Origin: an uncultured Lachnospiraceae bacterium
GTDB taxonomy: Bacteria > Bacillota > Clostridia > Lachnospirales > Lachnospiraceae
Length of the DNA stretch: 64,000 nt
Reading direction: 5' to 3'
Assembly (NCBI GenBank): GCA_947564735.1
Contig: CANOEC010000002.1
Span: 1-64,000 of the forward strand
In this document: positions 44,229 through 54,670 of the stretch, in pieces
Layout: each line of letters starts with the position of its first letter
Numbering within the stretch: the stretch's first letter is position 1
Position numbers and translations under genes: made by a program
The notes under the pieces: generated by a model
Database searches by the model: none
Told to the model about the DNA's origin: nothing
Seen by the model: the letters and a program-made list of their open reading frames with translations, nothing else

Positions 44229-45722
44229 TTACTGCACATACATATTCGTATAACCCATCAGACTCTCGTCCACTTCTCTTGCACACTCTCTGCCCTGTCT
44301 GATTGCCTTGACCACAAGGGACTGTCCCGTATGCATGTCACCCGCCGCAAATACCCTGTCTACGCTGGTGGCAAATTTCCCGCTGTCCGTCTGCACATTC
44401 GTTCTGTTGTCCAAGGCTACTTTGAAGGCGTCGGTTACATACTTCTGACTGCCCAAAAACCCTGCCGCAATCAGCACAATCTGCGCGTCAAGCGTCTTTT
44501 CACTGCCTTCGACCTCCTTCATATTCATACGGCCGGTCTTAGCATCCTTCTCCCATGTCAGGGAAACAATTTTAACTGCCTTCAGATTACCGCTTTTATC
44601 CTTGATAAACTCTTTGACCGTAGATTCATAGATACGTGGGTCATGTCCATAAACGGCAATTGCCTCCTCCTGACCATAATCGGTCTTACATACTTTAGGC
44701 CATTCGGGCCACGGATTATTAGCGGCTCGCTTGTCTGGCGCTTTCGGCATCATCTCAATCTGAGTGACGGATTTCGCGCCATGGCGGATTGCCGTACCTA
44801 CACAATCGTTACCGGTGTCACCGCCGCCGATGATCACCACGTCCCTGCCCTTGGTGTCCACATACTGCTTATCTTGAAAATCAGAATCCAGCAGGCTCTT
44901 TGTATTTCTGCTTAGAAAATCCACCGCAAAATAAATGCCTTTCGCATCCCTGCCGGGCGCCGCAATATCTCTTGGCTGTGAAGAACCACAGCAGAGCACC
45001 ACGCGGTCATACTCTTTCATCAGTTTCTCAGCCTTCATATCCTTGCCGATATCTGTTCCCGTCACAAAAGTCACGCCTTCTTCTTCCATCACCTTCACCT
45101 TACGGTCAATGATGTGCTTTTCCAGCTTCATGTTCGGAATACCGTACATTAATAATCCGCCGATTCTGTCAGAACGTTCAAAAACCGTCACCGAATGCCC
45201 TCTCTTATTAAGCTGGTCAGCCACCGCAAGTCCCGAAGGACCGCTTCCCACTACGGCTACCGTCTTGCCGGTTCTCACCTTGGGAGGCTTGGCGGATGCA
45301 TAACCCTTTTCATATGCATTCTCAATAATGGCATATTCGTTCTCTTTCGTGCTGACCGGCTCTCCGCCCAGCCCGCATGTACATGCCGCCTCGCACAACG
45401 CCGGACATACCCTGGACGTAAACTCCGGGAAATTGTTCGTCTTATGCAGTCTCAAGTACGCCTGCTCCCAATTGCCGGTATACACAAGATCGTTCCACTC
45501 CGGCACCAGATTGTGCAACGGACAGCCCGACGTCATACCGCAAAGCGTCATGCCGGACTGACAGAACGGAACGCCGCAGTCCATACACCGCGCTCCCTGA
45601 AGCTGCTGTTCTTCCATCGGTAAATGCTCGTGAAATTCTTTAAAATTTTTAATGCGCTGTTTCGGACTTACGTCCTTGGAAACTTTGCGCTCATATTCCA
45701 TAAACCCAGTCGGTTTTCCCAT
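44229..45722 (-). CDS. gltD: Glutamate synthase small subunit
   Basis: The 497-residue protein has an N-terminal iron-sulfur domain (ARCMDCGVPFCQSG...SGCPLHNLVPEWNDL). The FAD and NADPH domains follow (VAVVGSGPSGLAVADQLNKRGHSVTVFERSDRIGGLLMYGIPNMKLEK; VVIIGGGDTGNDCVGTAIRHG). It supplies electrons to GltB for glutamate formation from 2-oxoglutarate and glutamine. It lies 63 bases after gltB, in a spacer with a 17-base tandem duplication (45733-45766). Confidence 0.96.
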   Translation of the reverse strand: MGKPTGFMEYERKVSKDVSPKQRIKNFKEFHEHLPMEEQQLQGARCMDCGVPFCQSGMTLCGMTSGCPLHNLVPEWNDLVYTGNWEQAYLRLHKTNNFPEFTSRVCPALCEAACTCGLGGEPVSTKENEYAIIENAYEKGYASAKPPKVRTGKTVAVVGSGPSGLAVADQLNKRGHSVTVFERSDRIGGLLMYGIPNMKLEKHIIDRKVKVMEEEGVTFVTGTDIGKDMKAEKLMKEYDRVVLCCGSSQPRDIAAPGRDAKGIYFAVDFLSRNTKSLLDSDFQDKQYVDTKGRDVVIIGGGDTGNDCVGTAIRHGAKSVTQIEMMPKAPDKRAANNPWPEWPKVCKTDYGQEEAIAVYGHDPRIYESTVKEFIKDKSGNLKAVKIVSLTWEKDAKTGRMNMKEVEGSEKTLDAQIVLIAAGFLGSQKYVTDAFKVALDNRTNVQTDSGKFATSVDRVFAAGDMHTGQSLVVKAIRQGRECAREVDESLMGYTNMYVQ

Positions 45723-45732
45723 GATATCATCC

Positions 45733-45766
45733 TCATCTTTCTAACCTGATCATCTTTCTAACCTGA
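45733..45766. repeat. 17-base tandem duplication between gltB and gltD
   Basis: TCATCTTTCTAACCTGA occurs twice in direct succession, a recent small duplication just before the gltD ribosome binding site. Confidence 0.8.
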
Positions 45767-45785
45767 TTTTCTCAAATAGGAAGTG

Positions 45786-48700
45786 TTATCTCTTATTCTG
45801 CGCCGCATAAAACGCCTCAATCTGCGCCTGCTCCGCGCTTAAGCCTTTTTCCTCCATCTGCACGATGAGCTTTAACATCTTCTCATAATCGTGCGGGATA
45901 ATCTTCTTGAACTTCGGAAGATACTCTCCGAAATTATCCAGAATTTCTTTGCCCTTCACGGAATTTGTGTATGCAACATGCTCCTTAATCATCTCTTTTA
46001 ACTCAAGGACATCATACTTGGAGGTAATCTCATAGGAAGAAACCATTTCCTTGTTTGTCTTGGTATATAAATCGTTATTCTCATCCAGCACATAGGTGAT
46101 GCCGCCGCTCATACCTGCCGCAAAGTTCTTGCCGACAGAGCCGAGCACCACTACACGACCTCCCGTCATGTATTCACAGCCATGGTCGCCCACGCCCTCT
46201 ACGACCGCAATCGCGCCGGAGTTACGCACACAGAATCGCTCGCCTGCAACGCCGCCAATGAACGCCTTGCCGGAAGTCGCACCGTAAAGCGCCACATTAC
46301 CGATAATGATATTTTCGTCCTGCTTGAATTTCGTGCCCTTGGGCGGGTACACAATCAGTTTGCCGCCGGACAATCCTTTTCCGAAATAATCGTTGGAATC
46401 GCCCACCAGTTCTAACGTCAGCCCCTTCGGGATAAAGGCGCCGAAGCTCTGTCCGCCGGAGCCGTTGCACAAAATACGATAGGTATCTTCCGCCAGCGTA
46501 TCACCGAATCTTCTCGTAATCTCGGAACCAAAAATGGTGCCGAAGGTACGATCCGTGTTCGTCACATCCACCTCAAGACTTCTCTTCTGTCCCGTCTCAA
46601 GCGCCTTCGAGAGCTGCTTGAGCAATACCCTCTCATCCATCGTCTTCTCTAAGCCGAAATCATACACCTGCTTCGGATCGAAAATACATTTTTCTTTGCT
46701 TTCCACGTAAGGATTGCTTAAAATCATACTCAAATCTATCTGTTTCTGTCTGTCTGTCAGATGATCCTTTACTTTCAAAAGATCGGTTCTGCCCACCAGT
46801 TCGTCTACCGAATGAACACCGAGCTTTGCCATATATTCACGCAGCTCCTGCGCAATAAATCTCATGAAATTCTCCACATATTCCGGCTTACCCGCAAAAC
46901 GCTTACGAAGCTCCGGATTCTGCGTTGCCACACCCACAGGGCAGGTATCCAGATTACATACCCTCATCATGACGCAGCCCATCGTTACAAGGGGAGCCGT
47001 CGCAAAACCAAACTCTTCCGCGCCGAGGATAGCCGCAATCGCCACATCGCGTCCGCTCATCAGTTTACCGTCCGTCTCAATCCGCACCTTGTTCCGCAGT
47101 CCGTTCTGAATGAGCGTCTGATGCGTCTCGGCAAGTCCAAGCTCCCACGGAAGTCCCGCATTGTGGATGGAGTTTCTGGGTGCTGCGCCTGTGCCTCCGT
47201 CATAGCCGGACACGAGAATCACCTGTGCGCCAGCCTTTGCCACACCGGCGGCAACCGTACCCACACCGGCTTCGGACACCAGCTTCACCGAAATACGCGC
47301 CCTCGTGTTGGCGTTCTTTAAATCGTAAATAAGCTGCGCCAAATCCTCGATGGAATAAATATCATGATGCGGCGGCGGGGAAATCAGACTGACGCCGGGC
47401 GTCGAATGTCTGGTCTTGGCTATCCACGGATATACCTTGCCGCCGGGCAGATGCCCGCCCTCACCGGGTTTTGCGCCCTGTGCCATCTTAATCTGGATTT
47501 CCTGCGCACTGTTTAAATATTTGCTGGTCACACCGAACCTTCCCGAAGCCACCTGCTTGATGGCGGAGCATTTGTTCAATCCGTCTGCCCCCACTGTCAG
47601 CCTGTCGTCATCTTCTCCCCCTTCTCCGGAGTTGGATTTACCATGCAGCCTGTTCATGGCGATTGCCATCGTCTCATGCGCCTCTTTAGAAATGGAACCA
47701 TAGGACATCGCTCCTGTCTTAAATCTTGTGACAATCGTGTCAACTGACTCCACTTCCTCTATTGGTACGGGTTTCTTCGCATAATTGAAGTCCATCAGAC
47801 CTCTTAAATTCTTAATACTCTCCTCGTTATTAACCGCCGCAGTATACTGCTTGAATAATTCATAATCGCCCCGTCTTGTTGACTCTTGCAGTAAATGAAT
47901 TGTCTCCGGATTATACAGATGTTCGTCCGCACCACTGCGCATCTGATGATGTCCGGGATTATCCAGTGTCAAATCCGTTGATAAACCAAGTGGGTCAAAA
48001 GCCATGGAGTGAAGCGTATCGGCTTCTTTCTCGATATCCTTTATGGTGATACCGCCTACGCGGCATACCGTATTGGTAAAATATTTATTGATTACCTCTT
48101 TGTCAATCCCAATCGCCTCAAAAATCTTGGAACCCTGATAGGACTGGATTGTGGAGATTCCCATCTTGGATGCAATCTTAACAATACCGTGCAGAACCGC
48201 ATCATTATAATCGTTCACAGCCGCATAATAATCCTTGTCCAGCATATGATTTTCAATCAGTTCCTTAATGCTTTCCTGCGCCAGATAAGGATTGACTGCT
48301 GAGGCGCCGAAACCAAGCAGTGTCGCAAAATGATGCACCTCTCTGGGTTCTGCGGACTCCAAGATGATATCAACGCTTGTTCTCTTCTTCGTGTTCACAA
48401 GATGCTGCTGGAGAGCGGATACTGCAAGCAGCGAGGGAATCGCCACCCTGTTCTCATCCACGCCGCGGTCCGACAGAATCAGAATATTGACACCGTCCCG
48501 GTATGCCCTGTCCACTTCCACAAACAGTCTGTCGATTGCTTTTTCCAGACTCGTATTCTTATAGTAGGTAATCGGTACAACCTCTACTTTAAACCCGTCT
48601 GATTTCATGTTTTTAATCTTGAGCAGGTCCGTGTTTGTCAGAATCGGATTGCGGACCTTTAACATGTTGCAGTTCTCCGGTACTTCCTCCAGCAGATTGC

Positions 48701-50336
48701 CGTCTCTGCCCAGATATACCGTAGTAGAGGTCACCACTTCCTCACGGATAGCGTCAATGGGCGGATTGGTCACCTGCGCAAAAAGCTGTTTAAAATAATG
48801 GAACAACGGATGATGTGCCTTGGATAATACCGGAATCGGCGTATCCACACCCATCGCCGCTATCGCCTCCGCCCCGTTTTTCGCCATCGGCAGAATGCTC
48901 ATCTTAAGCTCTTCGTATGTATAGCCAAATGCCTTCTGCATCCGCTGCCTTTCTTCCTGTGTGTATTCCGGCACGCGCTGGTTCGGAATCTTTAACTCCC
49001 TAAGTTCCACCAGCTTATTATCCAGCCACTCGCCATACGGACGGGCAGATGCATATTTTTCTTTCAATTCATCATCATCAATCACCCTGCCCTGCAAAGT
49101 ATCAACGAGCAGCATCTTACCGGGGTGCAGCCTCTCTTTGACTACAATCTTGGATGGGTCAATATCAAGTACGCCTACCTCCGAAGACAATATTAACGTA
49201 TCATCATCCGTAATCATATAGCGCGACGGACGTAGACCGTTTCGGTCAAGAACCGCTCCCATCATATCTCCATCGGAAAAAAGTATGGATGCCGGTCCGT
49301 CCCAAGGCTCCATCATCGTCGCATAATACTGATAGAAATCCTTCTTCTTCTGGCTCATGGTCTTATTATTCTCCCACGGCTCCGGAATCGTAATCATCAC
49401 CGCTAGGGGCAGCGGCATACCGCTCATCACGAGAAATTCCAATGTATTGTCGAGCATTGCGGAATCGGAACCGGAGGCATTGATTGCCGGCAGAATCTTG
49501 TGCATCTGCCCCCGCAGATGTTCGGATTCCATGTTTTCTTCCCGCGCCTGCATCTTATCCGCATTGCCGCGAATCGTGTTTATCTCGCCGTTATGCACGA
49601 TAAACCTGTTCGGATGGGCACGCTCCCAGCTCGGATTCGTGTTGGTAGAGAATCTTGAATGCACCATAGCAATCGCAGATTCATAATCTTTATCCTGTAA
49701 ATCAGAGAAAAATGTACGAAGCTGCCCGACTAAAAACATTCCCTTGTAGACAATCGTCCTGCTGGACAGACTGACCACATAAGTCACATCCGTGGACTGT
49801 TCAAAAGTCCTGCGCAGTATGTACAGCTTTCTATCGAAATCAAGCCCCCTTGCCACATTTGCCGGCTTCTTGATAAATGCCTGCATGATACAAGGCATAC
49901 ATTCCACCGCCTTATGTCCCAGCACGGAAGGAACCGTCGGCACTGTACGCCAGCCCAAGAATTTCAGTCCTTCCTTCTCCGCAATGATTTCAAACATCTT
50001 CTTTGCCTGATTACGCTGCAGTTCATCCTGCGGGAAAAAGAACGTGCCGACACCGTATTCTCTTTCCCCACCGATATCGATGCCCAGCTCTTTCGTCACT
50101 TTCAGCATGAACTTGTGAGGCATCTGCGTTAGAATGCCGACGCCGTCGCCTGTTTTTCCCTCCGCATCCTTGCCGGCTCTGTGCTCTAAGTTTTCCACAA
50201 TCCTCAGCGCATTTTCAACAATGACACGGCTTTTTTGTCCCTTGATGTTCACGCAGGCGCCAATCCCGCAGTTATCATGCTCAAACTCCATACGGTGAAG
50301 CGGCGCTTCCGGAACAGTTGTTTTCACATCAAACAT
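45786..50336 (-). CDS. gltB: Glutamate synthase large subunit
   Basis: The 1516-residue enzyme has all GltB domains. The N-terminal class II glutaminase (HDNCGIGACVN; the Cys becomes the nucleophile after propeptide removal) is followed by a central domain. The FMN/iron-sulfur synthase domain has ISVKLVSEAGVGTVAAGVAKAGAQVILVSGYDGGTGAAP and CVMMRVCNLDTCPVGVATQ. The C-terminal beta-helix has GGKLIVYPP, GVAGERFCVRNSGAIAVVEGVGDHGCEYMTGG. The start at 50336 is fixed by GGAGGAAATT; the frame upstream to 50426 reads leader RNA. It is co-transcribed with gltD. Confidence 0.96.
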   Translation of the reverse strand: MFDVKTTVPEAPLHRMEFEHDNCGIGACVNIKGQKSRVIVENALRIVENLEHRAGKDAEGKTGDGVGILTQMPHKFMLKVTKELGIDIGGEREYGVGTFFFPQDELQRNQAKKMFEIIAEKEGLKFLGWRTVPTVPSVLGHKAVECMPCIMQAFIKKPANVARGLDFDRKLYILRRTFEQSTDVTYVVSLSSRTIVYKGMFLVGQLRTFFSDLQDKDYESAIAMVHSRFSTNTNPSWERAHPNRFIVHNGEINTIRGNADKMQAREENMESEHLRGQMHKILPAINASGSDSAMLDNTLEFLVMSGMPLPLAVMITIPEPWENNKTMSQKKKDFYQYYATMMEPWDGPASILFSDGDMMGAVLDRNGLRPSRYMITDDDTLILSSEVGVLDIDPSKIVVKERLHPGKMLLVDTLQGRVIDDDELKEKYASARPYGEWLDNKLVELRELKIPNQRVPEYTQEERQRMQKAFGYTYEELKMSILPMAKNGAEAIAAMGVDTPIPVLSKAHHPLFHYFKQLFAQVTNPPIDAIREEVVTSTTVYLGRDGNLLEEVPENCNMLKVRNPILTNTDLLKIKNMKSDGFKVEVVPITYYKNTSLEKAIDRLFVEVDRAYRDGVNILILSDRGVDENRVAIPSLLAVSALQQHLVNTKKRTSVDIILESAEPREVHHFATLLGFGASAVNPYLAQESIKELIENHMLDKDYYAAVNDYNDAVLHGIVKIASKMGISTIQSYQGSKIFEAIGIDKEVINKYFTNTVCRVGGITIKDIEKEADTLHSMAFDPLGLSTDLTLDNPGHHQMRSGADEHLYNPETIHLLQESTRRGDYELFKQYTAAVNNEESIKNLRGLMDFNYAKKPVPIEEVESVDTIVTRFKTGAMSYGSISKEAHETMAIAMNRLHGKSNSGEGGEDDDRLTVGADGLNKCSAIKQVASGRFGVTSKYLNSAQEIQIKMAQGAKPGEGGHLPGGKVYPWIAKTRHSTPGVSLISPPPHHDIYSIEDLAQLIYDLKNANTRARISVKLVSEAGVGTVAAGVAKAGAQVILVSGYDGGTGAAPRNSIHNAGLPWELGLAETHQTLIQNGLRNKVRIETDGKLMSGRDVAIAAILGAEEFGFATAPLVTMGCVMMRVCNLDTCPVGVATQNPELRKRFAGKPEYVENFMRFIAQELREYMAKLGVHSVDELVGRTDLLKVKDHLTDRQKQIDLSMILSNPYVESKEKCIFDPKQVYDFGLEKTMDERVLLKQLSKALETGQKRSLEVDVTNTDRTFGTIFGSEITRRFGDTLAEDTYRILCNGSGGQSFGAFIPKGLTLELVGDSNDYFGKGLSGGKLIVYPPKGTKFKQDENIIIGNVALYGATSGKAFIGGVAGERFCVRNSGAIAVVEGVGDHGCEYMTGGRVVVLGSVGKNFAAGMSGGITYVLDENNDLYTKTNKEMVSSYEITSKYDVLELKEMIKEHVAYTNSVKGKEILDNFGEYLPKFKKIIPHDYEKMLKLIVQMEEKGLSAEQAQIEAFYAAQNKR

Positions 50337-50339
50337 AAT

Positions 50340-50497
50340 TTCCTCCATGTCAGAGCAGTTTACTGCGATGACGTGCGATGAGAAACTCGCGTGCTGTTTA
50401 CAGCACTGAGATTCTCTCATCTGCAATCAAGGCAATTTCGAGGCTCTGACTCAAATTGCCGATTGAAAAATAAGGTCATCAGACTTATTTTTCAATC
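50340..50497 (-). promoter_or_regulatory. Structured leader of gltB
   Basis: Minus-strand RNA can form an outer helix GTCAGAGC/GCTCTGAC (50348-50355 with 50444-50451), ending next to the gltB ribosome binding site. Inside it are GCAGT/ACTGC and TGCTGT/ACAGCA hairpins. GGCAATTT/AAATTGCC is an alternative pair. A 14-pair hairpin (50461-50497, GATTGAAAAATAAG arm) lies just upstream. It matches no riboswitch class I recognise. Confidence 0.5.
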
Positions 50498-50516
50498 TTT
50501 TCTCTCCTCTTCCAAA

Positions 50517-50562
50517 CAAAAAAAAGGTCGCAAAGGAAACACATTGCGCTCCTTTGCGACCT
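50517..50562 (-). terminator. Intrinsic terminator after the EEP gene
   Basis: On the minus strand AGGTCGCAAAGGA pairs perfectly with TCCTTTGCGACCT and is followed by eight or nine T. Confidence 0.92.
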
Positions 50563-50672
50563 GCATGTATAATATACACCAGTTTTCTTAAGTTGTAAAC
50601 ATAGACTTTTTATAAAATTGTCAGACAATTTGATAATTCACGTCATTTTCATGTATTGTCAGACTTTATCTA

Positions 50673-51761
50673 TTATTCTTGTAAATCAAGCACAAATTCC
50701 ATCACGACCGGGTCATGATCCGAATAGGAATAGCCCAGATCAAGATGCGTATAGTCCGTCACTTTCACATTGTCCGACACGATAAACCCGTCCAGCGTAA
50801 TCGTAAAGGTGTGCCCTTCCTGATACGGCTCATTTGCGCTTCTGCATGAATTATGCGCGATATCCTCCTCCCCGGCGGCATCATTGATTGCCATCCCAAA
50901 GCCTTCCGGAATCGTCTCCCTCGGAAATGTATGCGCCCATTCCGGAGCATCCGCCGGCGACTCTTCCTTCACATTATGATTATAGTCACCGCCGCATATC
51001 ACATAATTTCCTTTGTCATAATCCGCCTGCATATCCGCATAAAGCATCGCAAGCTGCCCTTCCCTTACCTCGGCGCTGCTGCCGTAAGCCGCCAGATGAA
51101 CATTATACAGACATAAAAAGCGTCCGTCCTCGGTTGGAATCCTCGAAATCGAATAGCATCTGTCCAAATCCATGAATTTCGTAAGCGACTCAGAAATTGG
51201 CAGACTCCTGCGCACCGCCTCCTGTATCTGTCCCTTGGAATAAGTGACAAGCCCTGCCACATTCGTGCCGTGGGGTTCCCACGGCGGGAAAAACAGATAG
51301 GGGGAATCATAATTCTGCGCAAAATGATACTCATATCCTTCGATAAACCGGTTCAGCACTTCCAGTTCATCCACATGATAGCTTCTTGTCCCGTCCCTGT
51401 CCACTTCCTGCAAAAAAATGAAATCCGCCTCCAGCTCATCCACCATTTGACCCATCGCGGAAACGTTGGCATACACGCTCTCTTCGCTCTTTGCCCACGA
51501 AGATTTCCCACCGTCCATAAAAAAGCTGAAATCCGGCAGATATGCGCCAAATCCGATATTATACGTGACAATCTTATATGGCTTGTCCGTCTCTACCGCA
51601 AATTCTTCATCAAAGGTTTCGGCGCTGCCGCTCCTACTGACCTCAAGAGTCAAGTTGTCGGGCAGCCGATGAAATCCTAGGAGCAAATATCCCGCATATG
51701 CAAAAAGCGCCACAACAATTACCGCCAAGAAAATACCAATCCCTTTTACTATCTTTTTCAC
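50673..51761 (-). CDS. Membrane-anchored endonuclease/exonuclease/phosphatase
   Basis: The 362-residue protein has an N-terminal membrane anchor (IGIFLAVIVVALFAYAGYLLLG). The EEP catalytic domain follows: YKIVTYNIGFG, DFIFLQEVDRDGTRSYH, YNVHLAAYG, VICGGDYNHN and LGYSYSDHDPVVMEF (metal and general-base residues). It faces outside the cell and may cut DNA, a phospholipid or a phosphorylated sugar; the substrate is not predictable. GTG 51761 is favoured because GGAGGA lies seven bases upstream and overlaps the alternative ATG at 51776. Confidence 0.85.
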   Translation of the reverse strand: MKKIVKGIGIFLAVIVVALFAYAGYLLLGFHRLPDNLTLEVSRSGSAETFDEEFAVETDKPYKIVTYNIGFGAYLPDFSFFMDGGKSSWAKSEESVYANVSAMGQMVDELEADFIFLQEVDRDGTRSYHVDELEVLNRFIEGYEYHFAQNYDSPYLFFPPWEPHGTNVAGLVTYSKGQIQEAVRRSLPISESLTKFMDLDRCYSISRIPTEDGRFLCLYNVHLAAYGSSAEVREGQLAMLYADMQADYDKGNYVICGGDYNHNVKEESPADAPEWAHTFPRETIPEGFGMAINDAAGEEDIAHNSCRSANEPYQEGHTFTITLDGFIVSDNVKVTDYTHLDLGYSYSDHDPVVMEFVLDLQE

Positions 51762-51837
51762 TGTTCTCTCCTCCATGCCAGAGCTGACCGCTGCAATCTA
51801 ATGTCCATGCCTTTCTCCCAGTCTGCGGATTTGTGCC

Positions 51838-52644
51838 TTACAGATAAACCTTCATGCCGCAGTGCATCTGTATCAGCTTCTCTCCCATAATCGGTTTCAT
51901 CAAATCAATTGCCTGCTGCCCCGTACAATGACCGGTATAGAAAACCGCACCGCTCCTATTCAGTTCCTCCGCAGTCTGTATCACGACTTCTTTTTCCTCC
52001 TCTGTATAATTGCCCTTTTTTACCATATGAAAGCCACTGATGACTACATCCGGCATAACACTGTAAAGTTCCTCATACTTGTCCAGAATATTCAAAATCC
52101 CGTTGTGCGCGCAGCCGGAAACAAGCACATTCTTCTCCCCGCGTATGACAAGACATTGTTCATGGGAAAAATCATCCTGTATATCCTTTCCATCCACGCG
52201 CCTGCTCAATCCAAGGTTGCTCCTAGGTCGAAGCCTTCGTCCGGTAATCCCCGTAAATATCGAAACATGCTCGTCAATTTCCAGATTTCCCGACAAAAAC
52301 TCTACCTTCGCAAGCTTCCCCACTTCCCTATCTACACCGATATACCGCTCTCCGTGGTAATACGCATCCAGCGCTGACTGCTGCATATAGAGGACAGCCT
52401 TCCCATTTATCTTCCGAAAAGCGCACAAGCCTCCCGAATGGTCGTAATGCCCATGACTGAGCACGGCAATATCGACCTTTGACAAATCGACACCCAGCTT
52501 TTCTGCATTGGCAAGCGTCCTTTCACCCGCTCCCGCATCCGCCAGAATCCTGTGATCTTCCGTCTCGATATAAAGACTCAGCCCATGCTCATACTCACAT
52601 TCCGGATTTCCACAAGTATCCTCCATCAGTACCGTAATCTGCAT
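51838..52644 (-). CDS. Metallo-beta-lactamase-fold hydrolase
   Basis: The 268-residue protein has the dizinc motif VLSHGHYDHSGG and later ligands in SGCAHNGI and YTGHCTG. It starts MQITVLMEDTCGN...EHGLSLYIE, like the MBL group annotated near 7,8-dihydropterin-6-methyl-ribofuranosylaminobenzene phosphate synthase. It is cytoplasmic with an unknown substrate. The start at 52644 follows AAAGGGGTGCGG. It is about 76 bases upstream of the EEP gene and may share its transcript. Confidence 0.85.
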   Translation of the reverse strand: MQITVLMEDTCGNPECEYEHGLSLYIETEDHRILADAGAGERTLANAEKLGVDLSKVDIAVLSHGHYDHSGGLCAFRKINGKAVLYMQQSALDAYYHGERYIGVDREVGKLAKVEFLSGNLEIDEHVSIFTGITGRRLRPRSNLGLSRRVDGKDIQDDFSHEQCLVIRGEKNVLVSGCAHNGILNILDKYEELYSVMPDVVISGFHMVKKGNYTEEEKEVVIQTAEELNRSGAVFYTGHCTGQQAIDLMKPIMGEKLIQMHCGMKVYL

Positions 52645-52741
52645 CTTTCCGCACCCCTTTTCCAACCGATAGCAGACAAAAGGCGGTCAACCCGTCTGTC
52701 GGGCTGACCACCGAAACACTGCGATTTCTGATACCGACGCT

Positions 52742-54670
52742 CTACTGTAAAATCATATTCGTCTCAACAATCATCGCTTCCACATCCTTTGCAAGCTGCG
52801 CCAGTTCTTCCATTGAATTCTTGATACTGTTGCTGCTATCGGAAGTGGACTGAACGCCTTCGATTGCACCATCTGTCTCCGCAATCAGATTCTGTACCGT
52901 ATCGTCAAAATTATGTATAATCTGATTGACATTCTCAATCGCACTCTTCACTTCCCCGTCACTCTCCCTTGCATTTCCGACTGACGCCTTGGAGTTGTCA
53001 GAAAGTTCACGTATATTGGATGCCACAACCGCAAACCCTCGTCCTGCTTCGCCGGCTCTTGCCGCTTCTATTGCCGCATTCAGTGAAAGCAGATTAATCT
53101 TACCGGCAATCTTCTCCACATTCTGCGTCATATCATTATATTTTGAAACGCTCGTATTGATTGCCTGCATCGCCTGTGTGATTTCCTGATTCATCCTGTT
53201 CAGCTCTTCCATACGGACTGAGACACTTGACATTTCCTGTGTGCTCTTTCCACTCGCCGACTGTATCTGTTCGGCTTCTTTCTTGACAGCCTCAATATTT
53301 TCAGAAAGATTTCCGAATACGCGCATCAGCTCGTCGTTCATTGTCAGAACCTTCTCATTAACCTCGTTTACCTTCTGGCGCTCCTCCTTGATGGACTTCA
53401 TCATAAACTCATGGCAGTTCTCCGGCGTATTTAATCCGCGTGCAACTGCAACCGCCATCTCACGGCAGGAACGGTAGCCACAGGAATGACAGTCAAATGA
53501 CTTCTCATCCCGCGTATGTTTCCCCATGCTTGCATAAGCATTCTCAAGCTCTCTCTCCGTAACCTCTGTCTTATGAATATCATAGTGCTTATAGGTACGC
53601 ATATAATCATTTAGATTCAATGTCCTGTCAAATTCCGCAAACTGTTCGTCCACACCTTTTTTCGTCGTATGCTTCTTGCGTACTTTCCGTGCGTGCTGTT
53701 CTACGTCGTGCATGATATTGTTCATGGCAAAACGCTGGTAATGTACGCCCGTCGCCGGTCCGCCGTTACATCCGTCGCCGCAGTTTAGGACATCGAACAA
53801 ATCCGGCTTATCCTTCTCTTTCAAATCGGCATATGTCTCCATATCATGATACAGCGAGTCCGTCCCTTCGGACGTAATGACATTAAGCCCCGGCGCGTGT
53901 GTCAGAATATTGCTCATCAGCCCGCCCGGCTTCGGATAAATCGCTCCCTCCAAGCCCTGACTGCCGTCAAACTCAAATTCACTGTACACCTTCACTTCCG
54001 GCAGTCTGACATTATTATCTGAAAAATACTGCCGCAAATGCTCCATTGTCACATTATAATCCACAAGTCCCGTCTCGCGGAACTCTTCAATTTTGGCAAT
54101 GCAGGGAGAAATCGCCGCAATCTTACCTTTGTACCCCAGTACCTTCTTCATGTAAACCGCCAGACAGAGCATGGGGCTGTGTATCGGGGACAGGTTCTCA
54201 AACAACTCCGGTTTATGTCTCTGCACATAATTCACCACCGCAGCACAAGGCTGCGATATCAGCTTCTTGCCCGGATTTTTCTCAAGATAACGCAGATGCG
54301 CCCATGTACAGATGTCCGCACCGAAACTAACATCGTAAATCCTCTTAATACCGTGGTTGGACAACCATTGGAGCGCATGCCGCCAGTTCCCGTCGAAGGC
54401 TATCTTAATGGAAGGCGCCGCAATCAGCGCAATCTCCTGTCCTCTGTGCAAGTCTGCAAGAAATTGCTCCGTATCATCAACATATGTCCGCGCATCATGG
54501 GAACATGCTTTAATACACGCCCCACATTTGATGCATTTCTCATCGTCTATCAGAATCTTCAACCGTCCCTCTTCATCCATACGTGCTATATTGGCGTCTC
54601 CAACCGGACACGCGCGCACACAGGCGTTACATCCCACACATTTGCTAACGTCAACATCAATAATACTCAT
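52742..54670 (-). CDS. [FeFe]-hydrogenase-like chemoreceptor fusion
   Basis: The 642-residue soluble protein has four parts. Two 4Fe-4S ferredoxin clusters: Cys 11/14/17/21 and 46/49/52/56. A hydrogenase H-cluster-like domain (about 80-330): [10 protein letters not shown] (Cys142), SPCIAK (Cys190) and [13 protein letters not shown] (Cys297, Cys301). A further iron-sulfur motif: Cys 394/397/402/419. A methyl-accepting chemotaxis signalling domain (about 430-640) with the hairpin [30 protein letters not shown]. There is no membrane segment. The single Cys in the first motif fits sensory, not catalytic, hydrogenase groups. It could report hydrogen or redox state to a CheA-type kinase. GGAAG precedes the ATG. 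Confidence 0.88.
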   Translation of the reverse strand: MSIIDVDVSKCVGCNACVRACPVGDANIARMDEEGRLKILIDDEKCIKCGACIKACSHDARTYVDDTEQFLADLHRGQEIALIAAPSIKIAFDGNWRHALQWLSNHGIKRIYDVSFGADICTWAHLRYLEKNPGKKLISQPCAAVVNYVQRHKPELFENLSPIHSPMLCLAVYMKKVLGYKGKIAAISPCIAKIEEFRETGLVDYNVTMEHLRQYFSDNNVRLPEVKVYSEFEFDGSQGLEGAIYPKPGGLMSNILTHAPGLNVITSEGTDSLYHDMETYADLKEKDKPDLFDVLNCGDGCNGGPATGVHYQRFAMNNIMHDVEQHARKVRKKHTTKKGVDEQFAEFDRTLNLNDYMRTYKHYDIHKTEVTERELENAYASMGKHTRDEKSFDCHSCGYRSCREMAVAVARGLNTPENCHEFMMKSIKEERQKVNEVNEKVLTMNDELMRVFGNLSENIEAVKKEAEQIQSASGKSTQEMSSVSVRMEELNRMNQEITQAMQAINTSVSKYNDMTQNVEKIAGKINLLSLNAAIEAARAGEAGRGFAVVASNIRELSDNSKASVGNARESDGEVKSAIENVNQIIHNFDDTVQNLIAETDGAIEGVQSTSDSSNSIKNSMEELAQLAKDVEAMIVETNMILQ

